Source: Crocinitomicaceae bacterium
Lineage (GTDB): Bacteria > Bacteroidota > Bacteroidia > Flavobacteriales_D > Crocinitomicaceae
DNA length: 64,000 nucleotides
NCBI GenBank assembly: GCA_029249445.1
Contig: JAQWHI010000009.1
Span: forward strand, 62,001 to 126,000
Reading direction: 5' to 3'
The notes below the pieces were generated by a model, which worked only from the letters and a program-made list of their open reading frames with translations, was not told the DNA's origin and did no database searches. Within the stretch, counting starts at the first letter, position 1; each line of letters begins with the position of its first letter. Of the stretch, positions 7,052 through 16,809 are shown piece after piece. The position numbers and the translations under genes are program-made.

Positions 7052-9396
7052 AGTACAGCTTTTTTTGTTAGGCTCGTTCTCCCGTTTTCGATAGTGAAAA
7101 AATAATGCCCATCAGCCATTTCGTTGAGATCAATTGAGCTGAAGTTTTTTTCAATAGCAGCGGTGTGAAGAATTCTCCCCGAATTGTCGCGAACAATAAG
7201 TTCACATTTTTCACTTTGAGCAGAATTCATTGCAATGTATATCGTCCCCGAGCTTGGGTTGGGATAAATGTCAAAATTGAGTAATGCAATTGATTCAATG
7301 CCTGCATCCTCAGCTACGCAGAAATTATTTATTTCAGAGTTTCCAAAATTCACATTTTGAAGGTTGTCTAAGACAAATCCGGTTTGAGTTGTAATGGTGT
7401 AGTTTCCATCTGTAGCGCATGAAATCTGGGAGGAACCTTCCATGCCATCTCCCCAATCGTCATAGATTATGAAATCGTAACAACCAACGGCCAAACATAG
7501 TTTTTTTTCAATAATTGTAATATTTCCAAAACTTCCCGGATTGCTTGATGATGCGGTTTGATTTCCACCAGGCGGAACCAAAGGATTTCCTCCTGAGCCA
7601 ATGAGTGTTGTGGAACTGTCGTACAATTCCCATGCTGTTTCGTGTCCGAAACAGTCCGTTTCGATTGTAATATAGGTTTCAATCGTAGCATTGTAAACTG
7701 TAAATGAAGACGTGATTGAGTCATTACTCGGATTGCTATCATTTGTTCCATTTGGAGTGGAAGTAAATGCGCTAAAGACATGTTGTCCGTTGGTTGTATT
7801 TATTGCGGGAAGTAGGATTGACTCTGAACCATTTGGAGGCAGTATGCCTGACCAATTGTAAATCATATTACTTCCATTGTCGATAGTATATGTCACTGTG
7901 CATGACGTTAAATCATTGTCTCCCGCATTCCGAATAGATAGTTCTGGAGTAAATGTTGACATACATACATCGCCACTAGGGCTGCTTACATATTCGAGGC
8001 TAGCATCATCAAATTGATCTTGTTCATTTGGACCCCACCCATCAAGGACAAGTGCTTGCCCGCATGAATTAGGTGCCAAATAGTCGCTAAGTCCATAGCC
8101 CCATGAAACACCAAGTCGTCCAAAATAATCATACAATCCATTTTCTGTTGTTCCAGAGCAATTGGATTGTCCGCCGTATAGTTGTCCAATAATTCTTTTG
8201 TTCTGATCAAACAATGGAGCTCCCGATGAACCTCCTTGCGTTGAGCCAAATTCGTATGCGTCGACCCACCAAACTTCAGCTGCTGCAATTGCGCTGTGGT
8301 AGATGGTGTCTTGTTCTTGTGAAATTTTCATCAAATCTCCTTGAGGGTGATGGAGGATTGTTGATTGAGGGACAATTGCATTGTCGTTGTGATTCCATCC
8401 TGAAAAATAGAGGTTCCAAGCAGCAACATCATTATTAGTTAAATTATCGACCTCCATCAGTAAAAAATCACCTGCTGCACCATTGGTTAAGATTGTAGCA
8501 CCATTCATCGTTTGATCGTATGGTGGACCTGGATCAATCCCTGTAATTGTATCTGCGCAGACTTCCGTTCCGGGGTTTGCCTTCCAGTTGAAACGGAATG
8601 CCCAAGATGAAACACCTCCTGACAAACAATGATTTGCAGAAAGCATTAATGGACGACCGTCCTCGCAGCTGTTGTTAATGAGTGCCCCAGTGCATATTCC
8701 ATTACCGTTTACAACAATCATCGCGATGGAACGAATTTGATCTTCCCATCCGTTTCCGAGAGGGCATTCAACATCGTAATGACAATCTCCGGCTGAGTTG
8801 AGTGATTTTTCAAGATCGTCTTGAATTTTTTGAATACTTCGGTATCCATGGATGACATTAGTAATCGTGAAATCGCCCTTGTTTATTGCTTCAACGGGTT
8901 CGTAATATTCGACCACAATATGATTTCCCAGTACCAATTCTGTGCCCAGGATTCCATCTTTACGATTGTTTCTTTCCGTGTAGGCACCTACGCAGTTTGT
9001 TTTGTTCTTATCGTATAAATAGAGCGAGGCTCCACTGGGTAGAAATAAATTTTCAAAGATTAAATTTACTGAGAGGGCTTCTGGGCAAACAATCTCAGTT
9101 GTCCAAATCCGACTGCCATTTTCTAATGTGGTCCAATCTCCTGTTATTGAGTCTAATTTCATAGCCGTTTTGTAGGAATAACCGAACCGCCATGGGGCTT
9201 CCTTCCGCTCATCGTTTATAGCATCTTCTGCTTGTATTAGGTCGAGTGAGAAACCGGGCATAATGTGTTGTTTTGGGTCGGGATTCATTATGGCACTATT
9301 CGACCATGATATGGGCCCGCCAGTGTCGGCAGTCTGTCCAAGCGAAATTAATCCAAAGAGAAGACAAAAGAGGAATTGGAGCATGATGTTTTTCAT
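7042..9396 (-). CDS. Secreted trypsin-like (lysyl endopeptidase-type) serine protease with T9SS sorting domain
   Basis: A 784-residue exported protein with signal peptide MKNIMLQFLFCLLFGLISLGQ. The peptidase domain shows the serine-protease triad: His in LSANHCLSGG (about residue 255), a likely Asp in GDFLLMEVDN (about 310) and Ser in TQGGSSGAPLFDQ (about 389). The SANHC and GGSSGAPLF forms resemble lysyl endopeptidase (Lys-C family), so cleavage after lysine is plausible but unproven. Next come a CARDB-like beta domain (SIRNAGDNDLTSCTVTYTID) and a second beta domain (YDDWGDGMEGS). The C-terminal sorting domain contains FDIYPNPSSGTIYIAM. It is probably secreted by T9SS to digest external protein. 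Confidence 0.9.
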   Translation of the reverse strand: MKNIMLQFLFCLLFGLISLGQTADTGGPISWSNSAIMNPDPKQHIMPGFSLDLIQAEDAINDERKEAPWRFGYSYKTAMKLDSITGDWTTLENGSRIWTTEIVCPEALSVNLIFENLFLPSGASLYLYDKNKTNCVGAYTERNNRKDGILGTELVLGNHIVVEYYEPVEAINKGDFTITNVIHGYRSIQKIQDDLEKSLNSAGDCHYDVECPLGNGWEDQIRSIAMIVVNGNGICTGALINNSCEDGRPLMLSANHCLSGGVSSWAFRFNWKANPGTEVCADTITGIDPGPPYDQTMNGATILTNGAAGDFLLMEVDNLTNNDVAAWNLYFSGWNHNDNAIVPQSTILHHPQGDLMKISQEQDTIYHSAIAAAEVWWVDAYEFGSTQGGSSGAPLFDQNKRIIGQLYGGQSNCSGTTENGLYDYFGRLGVSWGYGLSDYLAPNSCGQALVLDGWGPNEQDQFDDASLEYVSSPSGDVCMSTFTPELSIRNAGDNDLTSCTVTYTIDNGSNMIYNWSGILPPNGSESILLPAINTTNGQHVFSAFTSTPNGTNDSNPSNDSITSSFTVYNATIETYITIETDCFGHETAWELYDSSTTLIGSGGNPLVPPGGNQTASSSNPGSFGNITIIEKKLCLAVGCYDFIIYDDWGDGMEGSSQISCATDGNYTITTQTGFVLDNLQNVNFGNSEINNFCVAEDAGIESIALLNFDIYPNPSSGTIYIAMNSAQSEKCELIVRDNSGRILHTAAIEKNFSSIDLNEMADGHYFFTIENGRTSLTKKAVLCH

Positions 9397-9692
9397 TTCT
9401 TTATCGTCTATTTATTTTGGGTGGCTATTTTAGTGAATAGTCCTTCATGAAGGCCATTTACAAGATAAAACGAAGGGATAAAGGACAGGGTTGGCATGAT
9501 AAAAGTAAGCTGTAAAATTGCTTTCTTGAAATTCCTTTTTGAAAATGCATTCATAACCTATATTTTAGCACGAAGTTTGCTTGTTCGATTGTGCGCAAAA
9601 TACAAAAACATGACCAAAAAGAGCGTGTTTTCAGATGATTGAAGTGCACAAATGATTAGTTAGGAGTGAAATTGTAAAATTAGAGTGGTGCA
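9397..9692. other. Divergent intergenic region without a recognised feature
   Basis: These 296 bases separate the leftward protease and the rightward uridine kinase and should contain both promoters. I found no exact TANNTTTG element, no long inverted repeat and no convincing small ORF. Confidence 0.5.
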
Positions 9693-10310
9693 ATGATAGT
9701 AGGAATATGTGGTGGTAGCGGGTCCGGAAAAACAACCTTATTGAAGCGATTGTTCAATGAATTTGAACACCTAAATCCAAGTGTTTTTACAATGGATAAT
9801 TATTACAAGCCAATTGATGAGCAAGTGAAAGATCAAAAGGGCACTTATAATTTTGATTTGCCAACAGCGCTTGATGAGGAGCTTTTGGTCAATGATCTTA
9901 GAAAATTGGTTGCAGGCCATGCAATTGAAGTTAGAGAATACCATTTCAACGCCCCGCCAGATAAAAATGTGTGGATTACTATAAAACCGTCTAAGTTGAT
10001 TATTGTCGAAGGGTTATTTTTGTTTCACTACGAGCGTGTGCGTGAACTTTTGGACTATACCATTTTTGTAAAGGTAGATCCAGTTGTTCAATTGGACAGA
10101 AGACTTTATCGCGATCAAGAAACAAGAGGCTATTCTCGTGAAGCTATTTTGTATCAGTGGGACAATCATGTTGCTCCGTGCTACAAGAATTATTTATTAC
10201 CTTACGAAGAATGCGCGAACTTTCAGTTTCGAAATGATGTGAATGCAGATTCTGATTTTAGATTGTTGGCTGCTGAGATCTCAAAAGAGATTGATGTTCT
10301 TAAGGTATGA
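9693..10310 (+). CDS. udk: Uridine kinase
   Basis: A 205-residue P-loop kinase that phosphorylates uridine and cytidine to UMP and CMP in pyrimidine salvage. The Walker A motif GICGGSGSGKTTLLKRL is at the N-terminus. The family DNYYKPIDEQ motif, FDLPTALDEE and the lid RRLYRDQETRGYS are present. The length matches the family. The stop codon overlaps the ATG of the following histidine kinase by four bases (ATGA), so the two are translationally coupled. Confidence 0.92.
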   Translation: MIVGICGGSGSGKTTLLKRLFNEFEHLNPSVFTMDNYYKPIDEQVKDQKGTYNFDLPTALDEELLVNDLRKLVAGHAIEVREYHFNAPPDKNVWITIKPSKLIIVEGLFLFHYERVRELLDYTIFVKVDPVVQLDRRLYRDQETRGYSREAILYQWDNHVAPCYKNYLLPYEECANFQFRNDVNADSDFRLLAAEISKEIDVLKV

Positions 10311-13300
10311 TCATAAATGGGTTAAAAAAATATTATTTGTTTGTCGCTGCCATTGCAGTATCGGTAACTTTCGCAATCTATTTTTTTCAAGTAACATCAA
10401 CGGATTACATTTCTTCGGTCGAGAAGTTCAAGGCTAATTTTAATTCGCGTGAGACGCAGTTGGATGATTATCTCGCAATTAAAGCCAATGAAATTGAAGA
10501 CAATAAAATTCATGATCAATGGACCAGGCCTTCGGACGCATCAAATATCAATATACATGTTTACCGGAATGACTCACTGCTTTTTTGGAATACCAATCAA
10601 TTGCCAATTATTCGATTTGCCGAAATACATTTTCCGGCGGATGGACTATTAAATCTTCAAAATGGGTGGTATTATTCCAAGACCAAAGTAATTGGAGATT
10701 ATTTGGTGTGTGCGAGTTTTTTGATTAAGCACGATTATGCCTACGAAAACAAACATCTGAGCAATAATTTTGCTAAAGAACTCAACCTGCCGTTTAAAGC
10801 AACGATACTTGAGGACAAGGATCAAGGCTTCGCCATTTATTCCACCAAGAATGAATATATCTGTTCTTTGAAGCCTGATTTACAGCAGGAGGTTGGGCGC
10901 AATGAGGGAATTGTTTTGATGGTTTTACTTTTTGTAGCAGTGCTCTTGGGGTTGCTAATTCTTGTCCAAGTTACGCGCTTTTTGCCACAAAAATTTCGGA
11001 GTCTCGTTCCTCTTGGTGTGCTCGCACTTCGAATTGCATCAATTCATTTTGAATGGTTTGATTTTATGATCGAAACAGTGGCATTTGATCCTAAATTGTA
11101 TGCCGTGAATTCGTTGTTCCCGAATTTTTTTGAATACCTATTAAATCTTCTTGTTCTCGTTTATCTTTTGAGTTATCTGGGCAATCAATTGCTGAAATTG
11201 AAGCGGAGTGGTGTATCAAAAAGACTTGTATTAATTTTTGCAGTTCTTTCAATTTTACCTTGGGGTGGGTTGATTTATTTGATTGAGGGATTAATTGATG
11301 ATTCTTCAATTCCAATGGTTATCGATCAGTTGTTTTCGTTGAATGTCTTTTCTGTATTGGCCATGATGAGCTTGGGGATCTTTTTTTATTCGTATTTCCA
11401 AACACTCCGTACAATTATTGAGAGTTGTAAATATCAAGGTATATTGGGTTCGCATTTGGCAGTACTTTTCTTTGCCGTTAGTTGTTTTTATTTGTTTTAT
11501 GAAACAAGCTTCGGACATCAATCGTTGGCTGCAGGGATATTCCCGTTTTTTTTCTACGGCAGCGGCATCTATGTAATTTATCGAATAAAAGGGATCTATC
11601 GTATCGGAACAGGAGTCTCTCTTTTGTTTGGTTTTTCTCTTGTTTTGTCATTGACCATTGGTGAGTTTGGTCGGAGAAAAGAGAGAAGAGACATGGAGCT
11701 TTACGCGAAACAGCTCGCAACAGAAAAAAACATTGAAACCGAGAAAGAATATTCGAAAATCTCAACGAAGCTTATTGAGGATAAATTTTTAAAGCGATTT
11801 ATTGCAGCTCCGAGTTTTAAGGCGCTTTCTGATTTTCAGGAAAACCTAGAACGACGATTTTTCAATGGTTTTTGGGAGCAGTATGAGATGAAATTTGCAA
11901 TTTTTGACGGTAATAAAAGTCCCATTTTTGATCAAAAAACCAATTTTGCACATGGGTACGATCGGTATCAGGAGATTATCGAGCGATCGGGTGTTGTTTC
12001 AACCATTAATTCGAGTATATACTATATCGACGATTACCGCGAGCAATATAGTTATGTGATCCGTCAAGAATTACAAGGTGCGGATCCAAGTAAAGCCTAT
12101 TTGTTTTGTACACTCAAATCAAAAAAGATACCAGAAGAGATTGGGTTCCCGCGACTGTTAATTTCAGGAAAAGCAAATGTATTCGAATCTCTTGAAACCT
12201 ATTCCATTGCAAAGTACCATAACAACGATTTGGTTACAAAATACGGGGCATTTAATTATCCCTCCTACTTTCTGAAAATGGAGGCTTCTGGTAATAGCAA
12301 TTCGTTTAATCATGGGGATTTTAGTCACTATGCAGTAAGTAAGTCATCAGGAGATAAGATTGTGATTTCAAGAAAGGATCCTAATTTCTTGGATTACATT
12401 ACTTCATTTTCTTATTTGTTTAGTTTCTATGGTTTGTTGTTATTGCCTTTGTTGTTTCGAATGGGCTCTTCAGGGTCTTCTCGTAGAACACTCAATTTGG
12501 CAATGAAGATTCAAATTGTTCTTATATCTCTCGTTTTCATATCACTTTTGGCTTTTGGATGGGGCAGTGGTATTTTCGTAAGCAACCAATACAACCAATA
12601 CACCAATGACGTAATTCGCGAGAAGCTTAGTTCTGTAGAAACAGAGGTTCGAGCTAAATTGGGCAATTACGATCAACTGTTTATAGATGTCAATGGTAGC
12701 ATGGCACAATACTACCTTCAAAAATTTGCTCGGGTATTTTTTACGGATATTAATCTTTACGATGCTAATGGCTACCTGCTTGCCACATCTCGACCGAAAG
12801 TATTCAATCAAGGCCTAATCAGTGAGCAAATGAATCCCGAAGCGTTTAAGAACATGAAATATGCGCAAAAAAGTGAGTTCGTTCATCGAGAGAACATCGG
12901 TAATTTGGTGTATTCATCTGCATATAAGCCATTCTACAATAACAATGGTAAGAAATTGGCCTTTATTAATTTGCAACATTTCGGTCAGCAAAGTGAATTT
13001 GAAAATCAAATTCAGAAGTTTCTCGTAGCCATTGTAAATGTTTTTATTTTGCTTTTAGCGGTTTCTATTATTTTGGCAATTTTTATTTCCAATTGGCTTA
13101 CAGCTCCGCTAAGAATCTTGCAAGAGAGTTTTTCCTCCGTTCGTTTTGGAATACACAATGAGCCGATACTTTACAACAAGCAGGATGAGATTGGTGCATT
13201 GGTAAAAGACTATAACTCAAAATTAGAAGAGTTGGAATTTACCGCACAGCAATTGGCGCGAAGTGAGAGGGAATCTGCTTGGCGAGAAATGGCTAAGCAG

Positions 13301-13936
13301 GTCGCACACGAGATTAAAAATCCATTAACTCCTATGAAGCTGAGCGTTCAGCAATTACTTCGGACATACAATCCGAAAGACACTAAAATGGAAGAGAAGT
13401 TTCAGCGGGTTGCGGCTTCAATCATTGAGCAGATTGAGGCGCTGACGAACATTGCGAATGAATTCTCTTCTTTTGCAAAAATGCCCGTTCCAATGGAATC
13501 GAGAATTGAATTAACTGCGCTTATTAAAAGTGTAGTGGAAGTATTCTCGCTTGAAGGACATTCTGACATTGAGCTTTTTTGTGATGAGAAAATTTTCATT
13601 AATGCGGATAAAGATCAGATGATTCGCGTATTCAATAATTTGATTAAAAATGCAACACAAGCGATACCTCAACATCAAGAGGGGCAGATATCAATACAAA
13701 TCCAGCGGATAGAAAATAAAGTTAAAATTGCAGTTTCAGACAATGGTATTGGAATTGAAAAATCAAAGTGGAACAAGTTATTTGTGCCGTATTTTACGAC
13801 GAAAAGTACCGGAACTGGTCTGGGTCTGGCTATGGTTAAGCAAATACTTGAGAGTCATCAAGGAGTCATTGATTTTGAAACACATCCTGGAGAGGGAACA
13901 ACTTTTTATGTTGAATTGCCTCTTGCAGATACGTGA
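10307..13936 (+). CDS. Large NtrY-like transmembrane sensor histidine kinase
   Basis: A 1209-residue inner-membrane kinase. A first membrane helix (residues about 8-25) precedes a roughly 170-residue extracytoplasmic region. A cluster of about eight hydrophobic segments follows (about 200-465), then a second large soluble region (about 470-690). Further membrane helices flank a third sensor region (about 765-900), and the last one is followed by a HAMP domain (NWLTAPLRILQESFSSVRFG). The kinase core has the H box AHEIKNPLTPMKLS (His near 1000), N box NNLIKNATQAIP, G1 DNGIGIE and the TTKSTGTGLGLAM G2 loop. The H box is NtrY/PilS-like. No response regulator is adjacent, so the partner and stimulus are unknown. 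Confidence 0.9.
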   Translation: MIINGLKKYYLFVAAIAVSVTFAIYFFQVTSTDYISSVEKFKANFNSRETQLDDYLAIKANEIEDNKIHDQWTRPSDASNINIHVYRNDSLLFWNTNQLPIIRFAEIHFPADGLLNLQNGWYYSKTKVIGDYLVCASFLIKHDYAYENKHLSNNFAKELNLPFKATILEDKDQGFAIYSTKNEYICSLKPDLQQEVGRNEGIVLMVLLFVAVLLGLLILVQVTRFLPQKFRSLVPLGVLALRIASIHFEWFDFMIETVAFDPKLYAVNSLFPNFFEYLLNLLVLVYLLSYLGNQLLKLKRSGVSKRLVLIFAVLSILPWGGLIYLIEGLIDDSSIPMVIDQLFSLNVFSVLAMMSLGIFFYSYFQTLRTIIESCKYQGILGSHLAVLFFAVSCFYLFYETSFGHQSLAAGIFPFFFYGSGIYVIYRIKGIYRIGTGVSLLFGFSLVLSLTIGEFGRRKERRDMELYAKQLATEKNIETEKEYSKISTKLIEDKFLKRFIAAPSFKALSDFQENLERRFFNGFWEQYEMKFAIFDGNKSPIFDQKTNFAHGYDRYQEIIERSGVVSTINSSIYYIDDYREQYSYVIRQELQGADPSKAYLFCTLKSKKIPEEIGFPRLLISGKANVFESLETYSIAKYHNNDLVTKYGAFNYPSYFLKMEASGNSNSFNHGDFSHYAVSKSSGDKIVISRKDPNFLDYITSFSYLFSFYGLLLLPLLFRMGSSGSSRRTLNLAMKIQIVLISLVFISLLAFGWGSGIFVSNQYNQYTNDVIREKLSSVETEVRAKLGNYDQLFIDVNGSMAQYYLQKFARVFFTDINLYDANGYLLATSRPKVFNQGLISEQMNPEAFKNMKYAQKSEFVHRENIGNLVYSSAYKPFYNNNGKKLAFINLQHFGQQSEFENQIQKFLVAIVNVFILLLAVSIILAIFISNWLTAPLRILQESFSSVRFGIHNEPILYNKQDEIGALVKDYNSKLEELEFTAQQLARSERESAWREMAKQVAHEIKNPLTPMKLSVQQLLRTYNPKDTKMEEKFQRVAASIIEQIEALTNIANEFSSFAKMPVPMESRIELTALIKSVVEVFSLEGHSDIELFCDEKIFINADKDQMIRVFNNLIKNATQAIPQHQEGQISIQIQRIENKVKIAVSDNGIGIEKSKWNKLFVPYFTTKSTGTGLGLAMVKQILESHQGVIDFETHPGEGTTFYVELPLADT

Positions 13937-13944
13937 AATAAAAA

Positions 13945-13966
13945 ACCCTCCACAACAGCAGAGGGT
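13945..13966. terminator. Intrinsic terminator between convergent genes
   Basis: A six-base stem (ACCCTC/GAGGGT) with a ten-base loop is flanked by an A-run on the left, which becomes a T-run for leftward transcripts. It best serves the leftward membrane-protein gene but also follows the kinase gene. Confidence 0.75.
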
Positions 13967-13987
13967 CTTAATTAAGCTAATGTACAT

Positions 13988-14281
13988 TCAGGTAATTAAA
14001 AAGTATACCATCAGTAAGAGGTTAATAATTGTGCTGGTGATTCCAGCGGGCAGGATATATTTCATTGGGGCAACGGCAAGCAACAAACTCAGTGTAGTCA
14101 TTGTCGGAATTACAATCATAATCAAGGAAAGCGTGTTTTTTACACCGCCGAGTCCTACTGCAAGTCCACCTGAACAACCAACGATCAATAGTATGACACA
14201 GATTATCCCGTAGCGATTAAATTCTGTATTTTCTGAAAAAATTTGTTCGCTCGAAGCCGATCCACTTAATTGTTCTTCCAT
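13988..14281 (-). CDS. Small membrane protein of unknown function
   Basis: A 97-residue protein starting MEEQLSGSASSEQIF; I use the ATG at 14281 rather than the upstream start of the ORF track. Three hydrophobic segments follow (YGIICVILLIVGCSGGLAVG, SLIMIVIPTMTTLSLLLAVAP, AGITSTIINLLLMVYFLI), so it is probably a three-helix inner-membrane protein. I do not recognise a family. It stands alone between the histidine kinase and the M12B protease, and ends at a terminator. Confidence 0.65.
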   Translation of the reverse strand: MEEQLSGSASSEQIFSENTEFNRYGIICVILLIVGCSGGLAVGLGGVKNTLSLIMIVIPTMTTLSLLLAVAPMKYILPAGITSTIINLLLMVYFLIT

Positions 14282-14377
14282 AAGCTTTAATTTGAAAATC
14301 AAATGTCATACTTGGCAGCGAATTTAAATATGACTTGAATTAAGTTTAAAAATGATTTATATCATATTTTGAAATAG

Positions 14378-14407
14378 TTTGCTGTTCATTCAGATTCCTT
14401 ATATTTG
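14378..14407 (+). promoter_or_regulatory. Bacteroidota-type promoter of the M12B protease gene
   Basis: TTTG at 14378-14381, an 18-base spacer, then TATATTTG at 14400-14407, an exact match to the -7 consensus TANNTTTG. The start codon is 22 bases further on. This is the best-formed promoter in the window. Confidence 0.75.
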
Positions 14408-14429
14408 ATCGATCTAAAATCAATTAATT

Positions 14430-16649
14430 ATGAATATTCGTCTCTCCAAAAAACTAATTGTTAGCACATTACTGTTTGCTCCAATGGTACTTCTCGCGCA
14501 AAGCACAAAACACATTGCCCTCGATTCCAAAGAGGTGAGTAAGTCAACAGTTGAAGCGATTGGAAAGCTTCAGATTGCTGCGAAAAATGCAAGCTATTAT
14601 CAAATGGATGTTGGTTCTTTATTGGAGCAACTGGACGGCATTGCCTACCGTGAATTTACAGGTAATGGATTCACAGCAGTAGTGGATTTGCCCCATCCCG
14701 GAGGCTCAATGCACACCTATTTGGCAAAAGGAAACTATACAATGCATCCTGACTTGGCGTCGAAATATGAACAAATTAGATCGTTTGATGCAACTGGTGA
14801 GAACGGTGCATTTGTCAAATGGGATATGACACAGCACGGCCTCCATGCAATGATTATGACACCTGGACAGCCCACCATTTTTATTGACCCAGCTATTCAA
14901 GGGAATGCTGCTTTTTACATCGTTTATTTTAAAAGTGAGTTTTCAACAACGAAAATGAAGGATTGCCAATTTAATAGTGAATTGGAAGCATTGAAAGAGA
15001 CGCAAGAACCCGTTTCTCAAGCGCAAACGCCATATGCTTCTTGTGAGCTACGAACCTACCGCCTTGCTGTTGCAGCAACAGGTGAATACACCTCTTTTCA
15101 TGGAGGATCTGTGGCCGATGCTCAAGCAGCTCAAGTTACAACGATGAATCGTGTGAATGGTGTTTATGAGCGAGATATGGCAATTACAATGACTATTATC
15201 GGAAATAACGATCAAATCATTTACACATCTGCAGGTGCAGACCCATACACCAATGGTAACCCAGGAGCAATGATTGGTGAAAATCAGTCCAATGTCAATT
15301 CGGTAATCGGGAGTTCAAATTACGATATTGGTCACGTATTCGGAACGAATTCAGGAGGTTTGGCTGGTTTAGGAGTTGTATGTAGTAACGGTAAGGCTCG
15401 TGGAGTTACTGGAAGTAGTGCGCCAATAGGAGACCCTTTTGATATTGACTATGTAGCCCATGAAATGGGACATCAATTTGGAGCAAATCACACCTTTAAC
15501 AATTCATGTGGTGGCAATAGAAATAATGCTACTGCAATGGAACCAGGTAGTGGATCTACAATCATGGCATATGCCGGGATCTGTTCACCAAATGTTCAGA
15601 GCAATAGCGACGATCACTTTCATGGAATAAGTCTAGAAGAAATTGGCATAGAAATTTCAAGTGGAGGTCATCAATGCGAGCAAATTACATCTTTAGCGAA
15701 TGTTGCTCCAATTATAACTTCGACCAATGGAAATATTGCGGTCCCGGGAGGAACACCTTTTGCACTAACAGCAGTTGTTGACGATCCAGATGGTGACCCA
15801 ATAACTTACAATTGGGAACAAATGGACAATGATATAAGCCCACAGCCTCCAATTTCCTCATCGAATGATGGACCTAATTTTAGAAGTTGGGAGTCGAATT
15901 CTGATCCAACACGTTATTTCCCAAAGCTACAATTCGTAGCCAATAATGGTCCATTTACGTGGGAACGTCTGTCAGATGTTTCACGGACAATGAACTTTAG
16001 AGTATCGGTTCGTGACAATTCTCCGGGCCCAGGAAGTTGTAGTAGTTACGAAGATGTTTCAGTTTCAGTGGATGGAAATTCGGGCCCATTCGTGGTTTTG
16101 TATCCTTCTGATTTGGGAATCGTATGGGTCGGAGGTTCAAATAAGATCATTACTTGGGATGTTGCCAATACTGCCAACGCTCCGGTTAATTGCAGCACAG
16201 TGGATATATTTCTGTCTACAGACAACGGTTTGTCATATACGACGACTTTAGCAACGGGTGTTCCAAATGATGGATCTGAGTTGGTTGTAGTGCCGAATGT
16301 TTCTGAAATGGCATGCAGAGTTATGGTGATGAGTTCGAACGGTACTTTCTTTGATGTTTCTGATAAGCGATTCGAAATTCAAATGAGTTTTGCAGGGATT
16401 GATGAGGCGTCGATTAATTCTTCGGTTAGTATCTATCCAAATCCAGTAAGTAAAATGCTGAATGTTGCATGGGACGAGAATATTGAATTGATTGAATTGA
16501 CGGATTCTAGAGGGCGCTTATTGAAGCGATTCTCTGTCAATGAATTGAATGAATTACAGATTAACCTTGCCAACTATTCAGGAGGTGTATATTTTGTAAA
16601 TTTAACGAGTGATCAAGGCAAATCAGTTCACAGTATTATTAAGGAATAG
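14430..16649 (+). CDS. Secreted reprolysin-like (M12B) metalloprotease with T9SS sorting domain
   Basis: A 739-residue exported protease. The signal peptide is followed by a propeptide-like region, then a metallopeptidase domain with the extended zinc motif HEMGHQFGANH (about residue 343) and a downstream methionine-turn candidate in STIMAYAGIC. C-terminal beta domains follow (PIITSTNGNIAVPGGTPF; DVANTANAPVNCSTVDIFLS). A type A sorting domain closes the protein (SVSIYPNPVSKMLNVAWDEN ... GGVYFVNLTSDQGKS). It should be delivered to the surface or medium by T9SS. It has its own promoter and a strong terminator, so it is a single-gene unit. Confidence 0.92.
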   Translation: MNIRLSKKLIVSTLLFAPMVLLAQSTKHIALDSKEVSKSTVEAIGKLQIAAKNASYYQMDVGSLLEQLDGIAYREFTGNGFTAVVDLPHPGGSMHTYLAKGNYTMHPDLASKYEQIRSFDATGENGAFVKWDMTQHGLHAMIMTPGQPTIFIDPAIQGNAAFYIVYFKSEFSTTKMKDCQFNSELEALKETQEPVSQAQTPYASCELRTYRLAVAATGEYTSFHGGSVADAQAAQVTTMNRVNGVYERDMAITMTIIGNNDQIIYTSAGADPYTNGNPGAMIGENQSNVNSVIGSSNYDIGHVFGTNSGGLAGLGVVCSNGKARGVTGSSAPIGDPFDIDYVAHEMGHQFGANHTFNNSCGGNRNNATAMEPGSGSTIMAYAGICSPNVQSNSDDHFHGISLEEIGIEISSGGHQCEQITSLANVAPIITSTNGNIAVPGGTPFALTAVVDDPDGDPITYNWEQMDNDISPQPPISSSNDGPNFRSWESNSDPTRYFPKLQFVANNGPFTWERLSDVSRTMNFRVSVRDNSPGPGSCSSYEDVSVSVDGNSGPFVVLYPSDLGIVWVGGSNKIITWDVANTANAPVNCSTVDIFLSTDNGLSYTTTLATGVPNDGSELVVVPNVSEMACRVMVMSSNGTFFDVSDKRFEIQMSFAGIDEASINSSVSIYPNPVSKMLNVAWDENIELIELTDSRGRLLKRFSVNELNELQINLANYSGGVYFVNLTSDQGKSVHSIIKE

Positions 16650-16665
16650 TGTGAACCAAGATATT

Positions 16666-16695
16666 AAAAAGGGACGCTTTCGGGCGTCCCTTTTT
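16666..16695 (+). terminator. Intrinsic terminator after the M12B protease gene
   Basis: The stem AAAAAGGGACGC / GCGTCCCTTTTT with loop TTTCGG is followed by a continued T-run. It is a strong, GC-rich rho-independent terminator 16 bases after the stop codon. Confidence 0.92.
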
Positions 16696-16785
16696 TTGTA
16701 TTTCTTTTCTTTACGGATTCATGGTATGATTGAAAACAATTTCTCGATTATCTCATGAAGAAAGAGTGCCTTTAGGAATAAATAA

Positions 16786-16793
16786 TAACTTTG
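16786..16793 (+). promoter_or_regulatory. -7 element of gpsA
   Basis: TAACTTTG matches TANNTTTG exactly, 16 bases before the gpsA ATG. No good TTG -33 element is seen at the usual spacing. Confidence 0.5.
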
Positions 16794-16809
16794 TTGCTCT
16801 ACTTTCATT

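Noticed and set aside
13728-14213. 161-codon plus-strand ORF overlapping the kinase end and the small membrane gene
   Set aside because: It overlaps two better-supported genes and runs through the terminator at 13945. Its composition is not protein-like.
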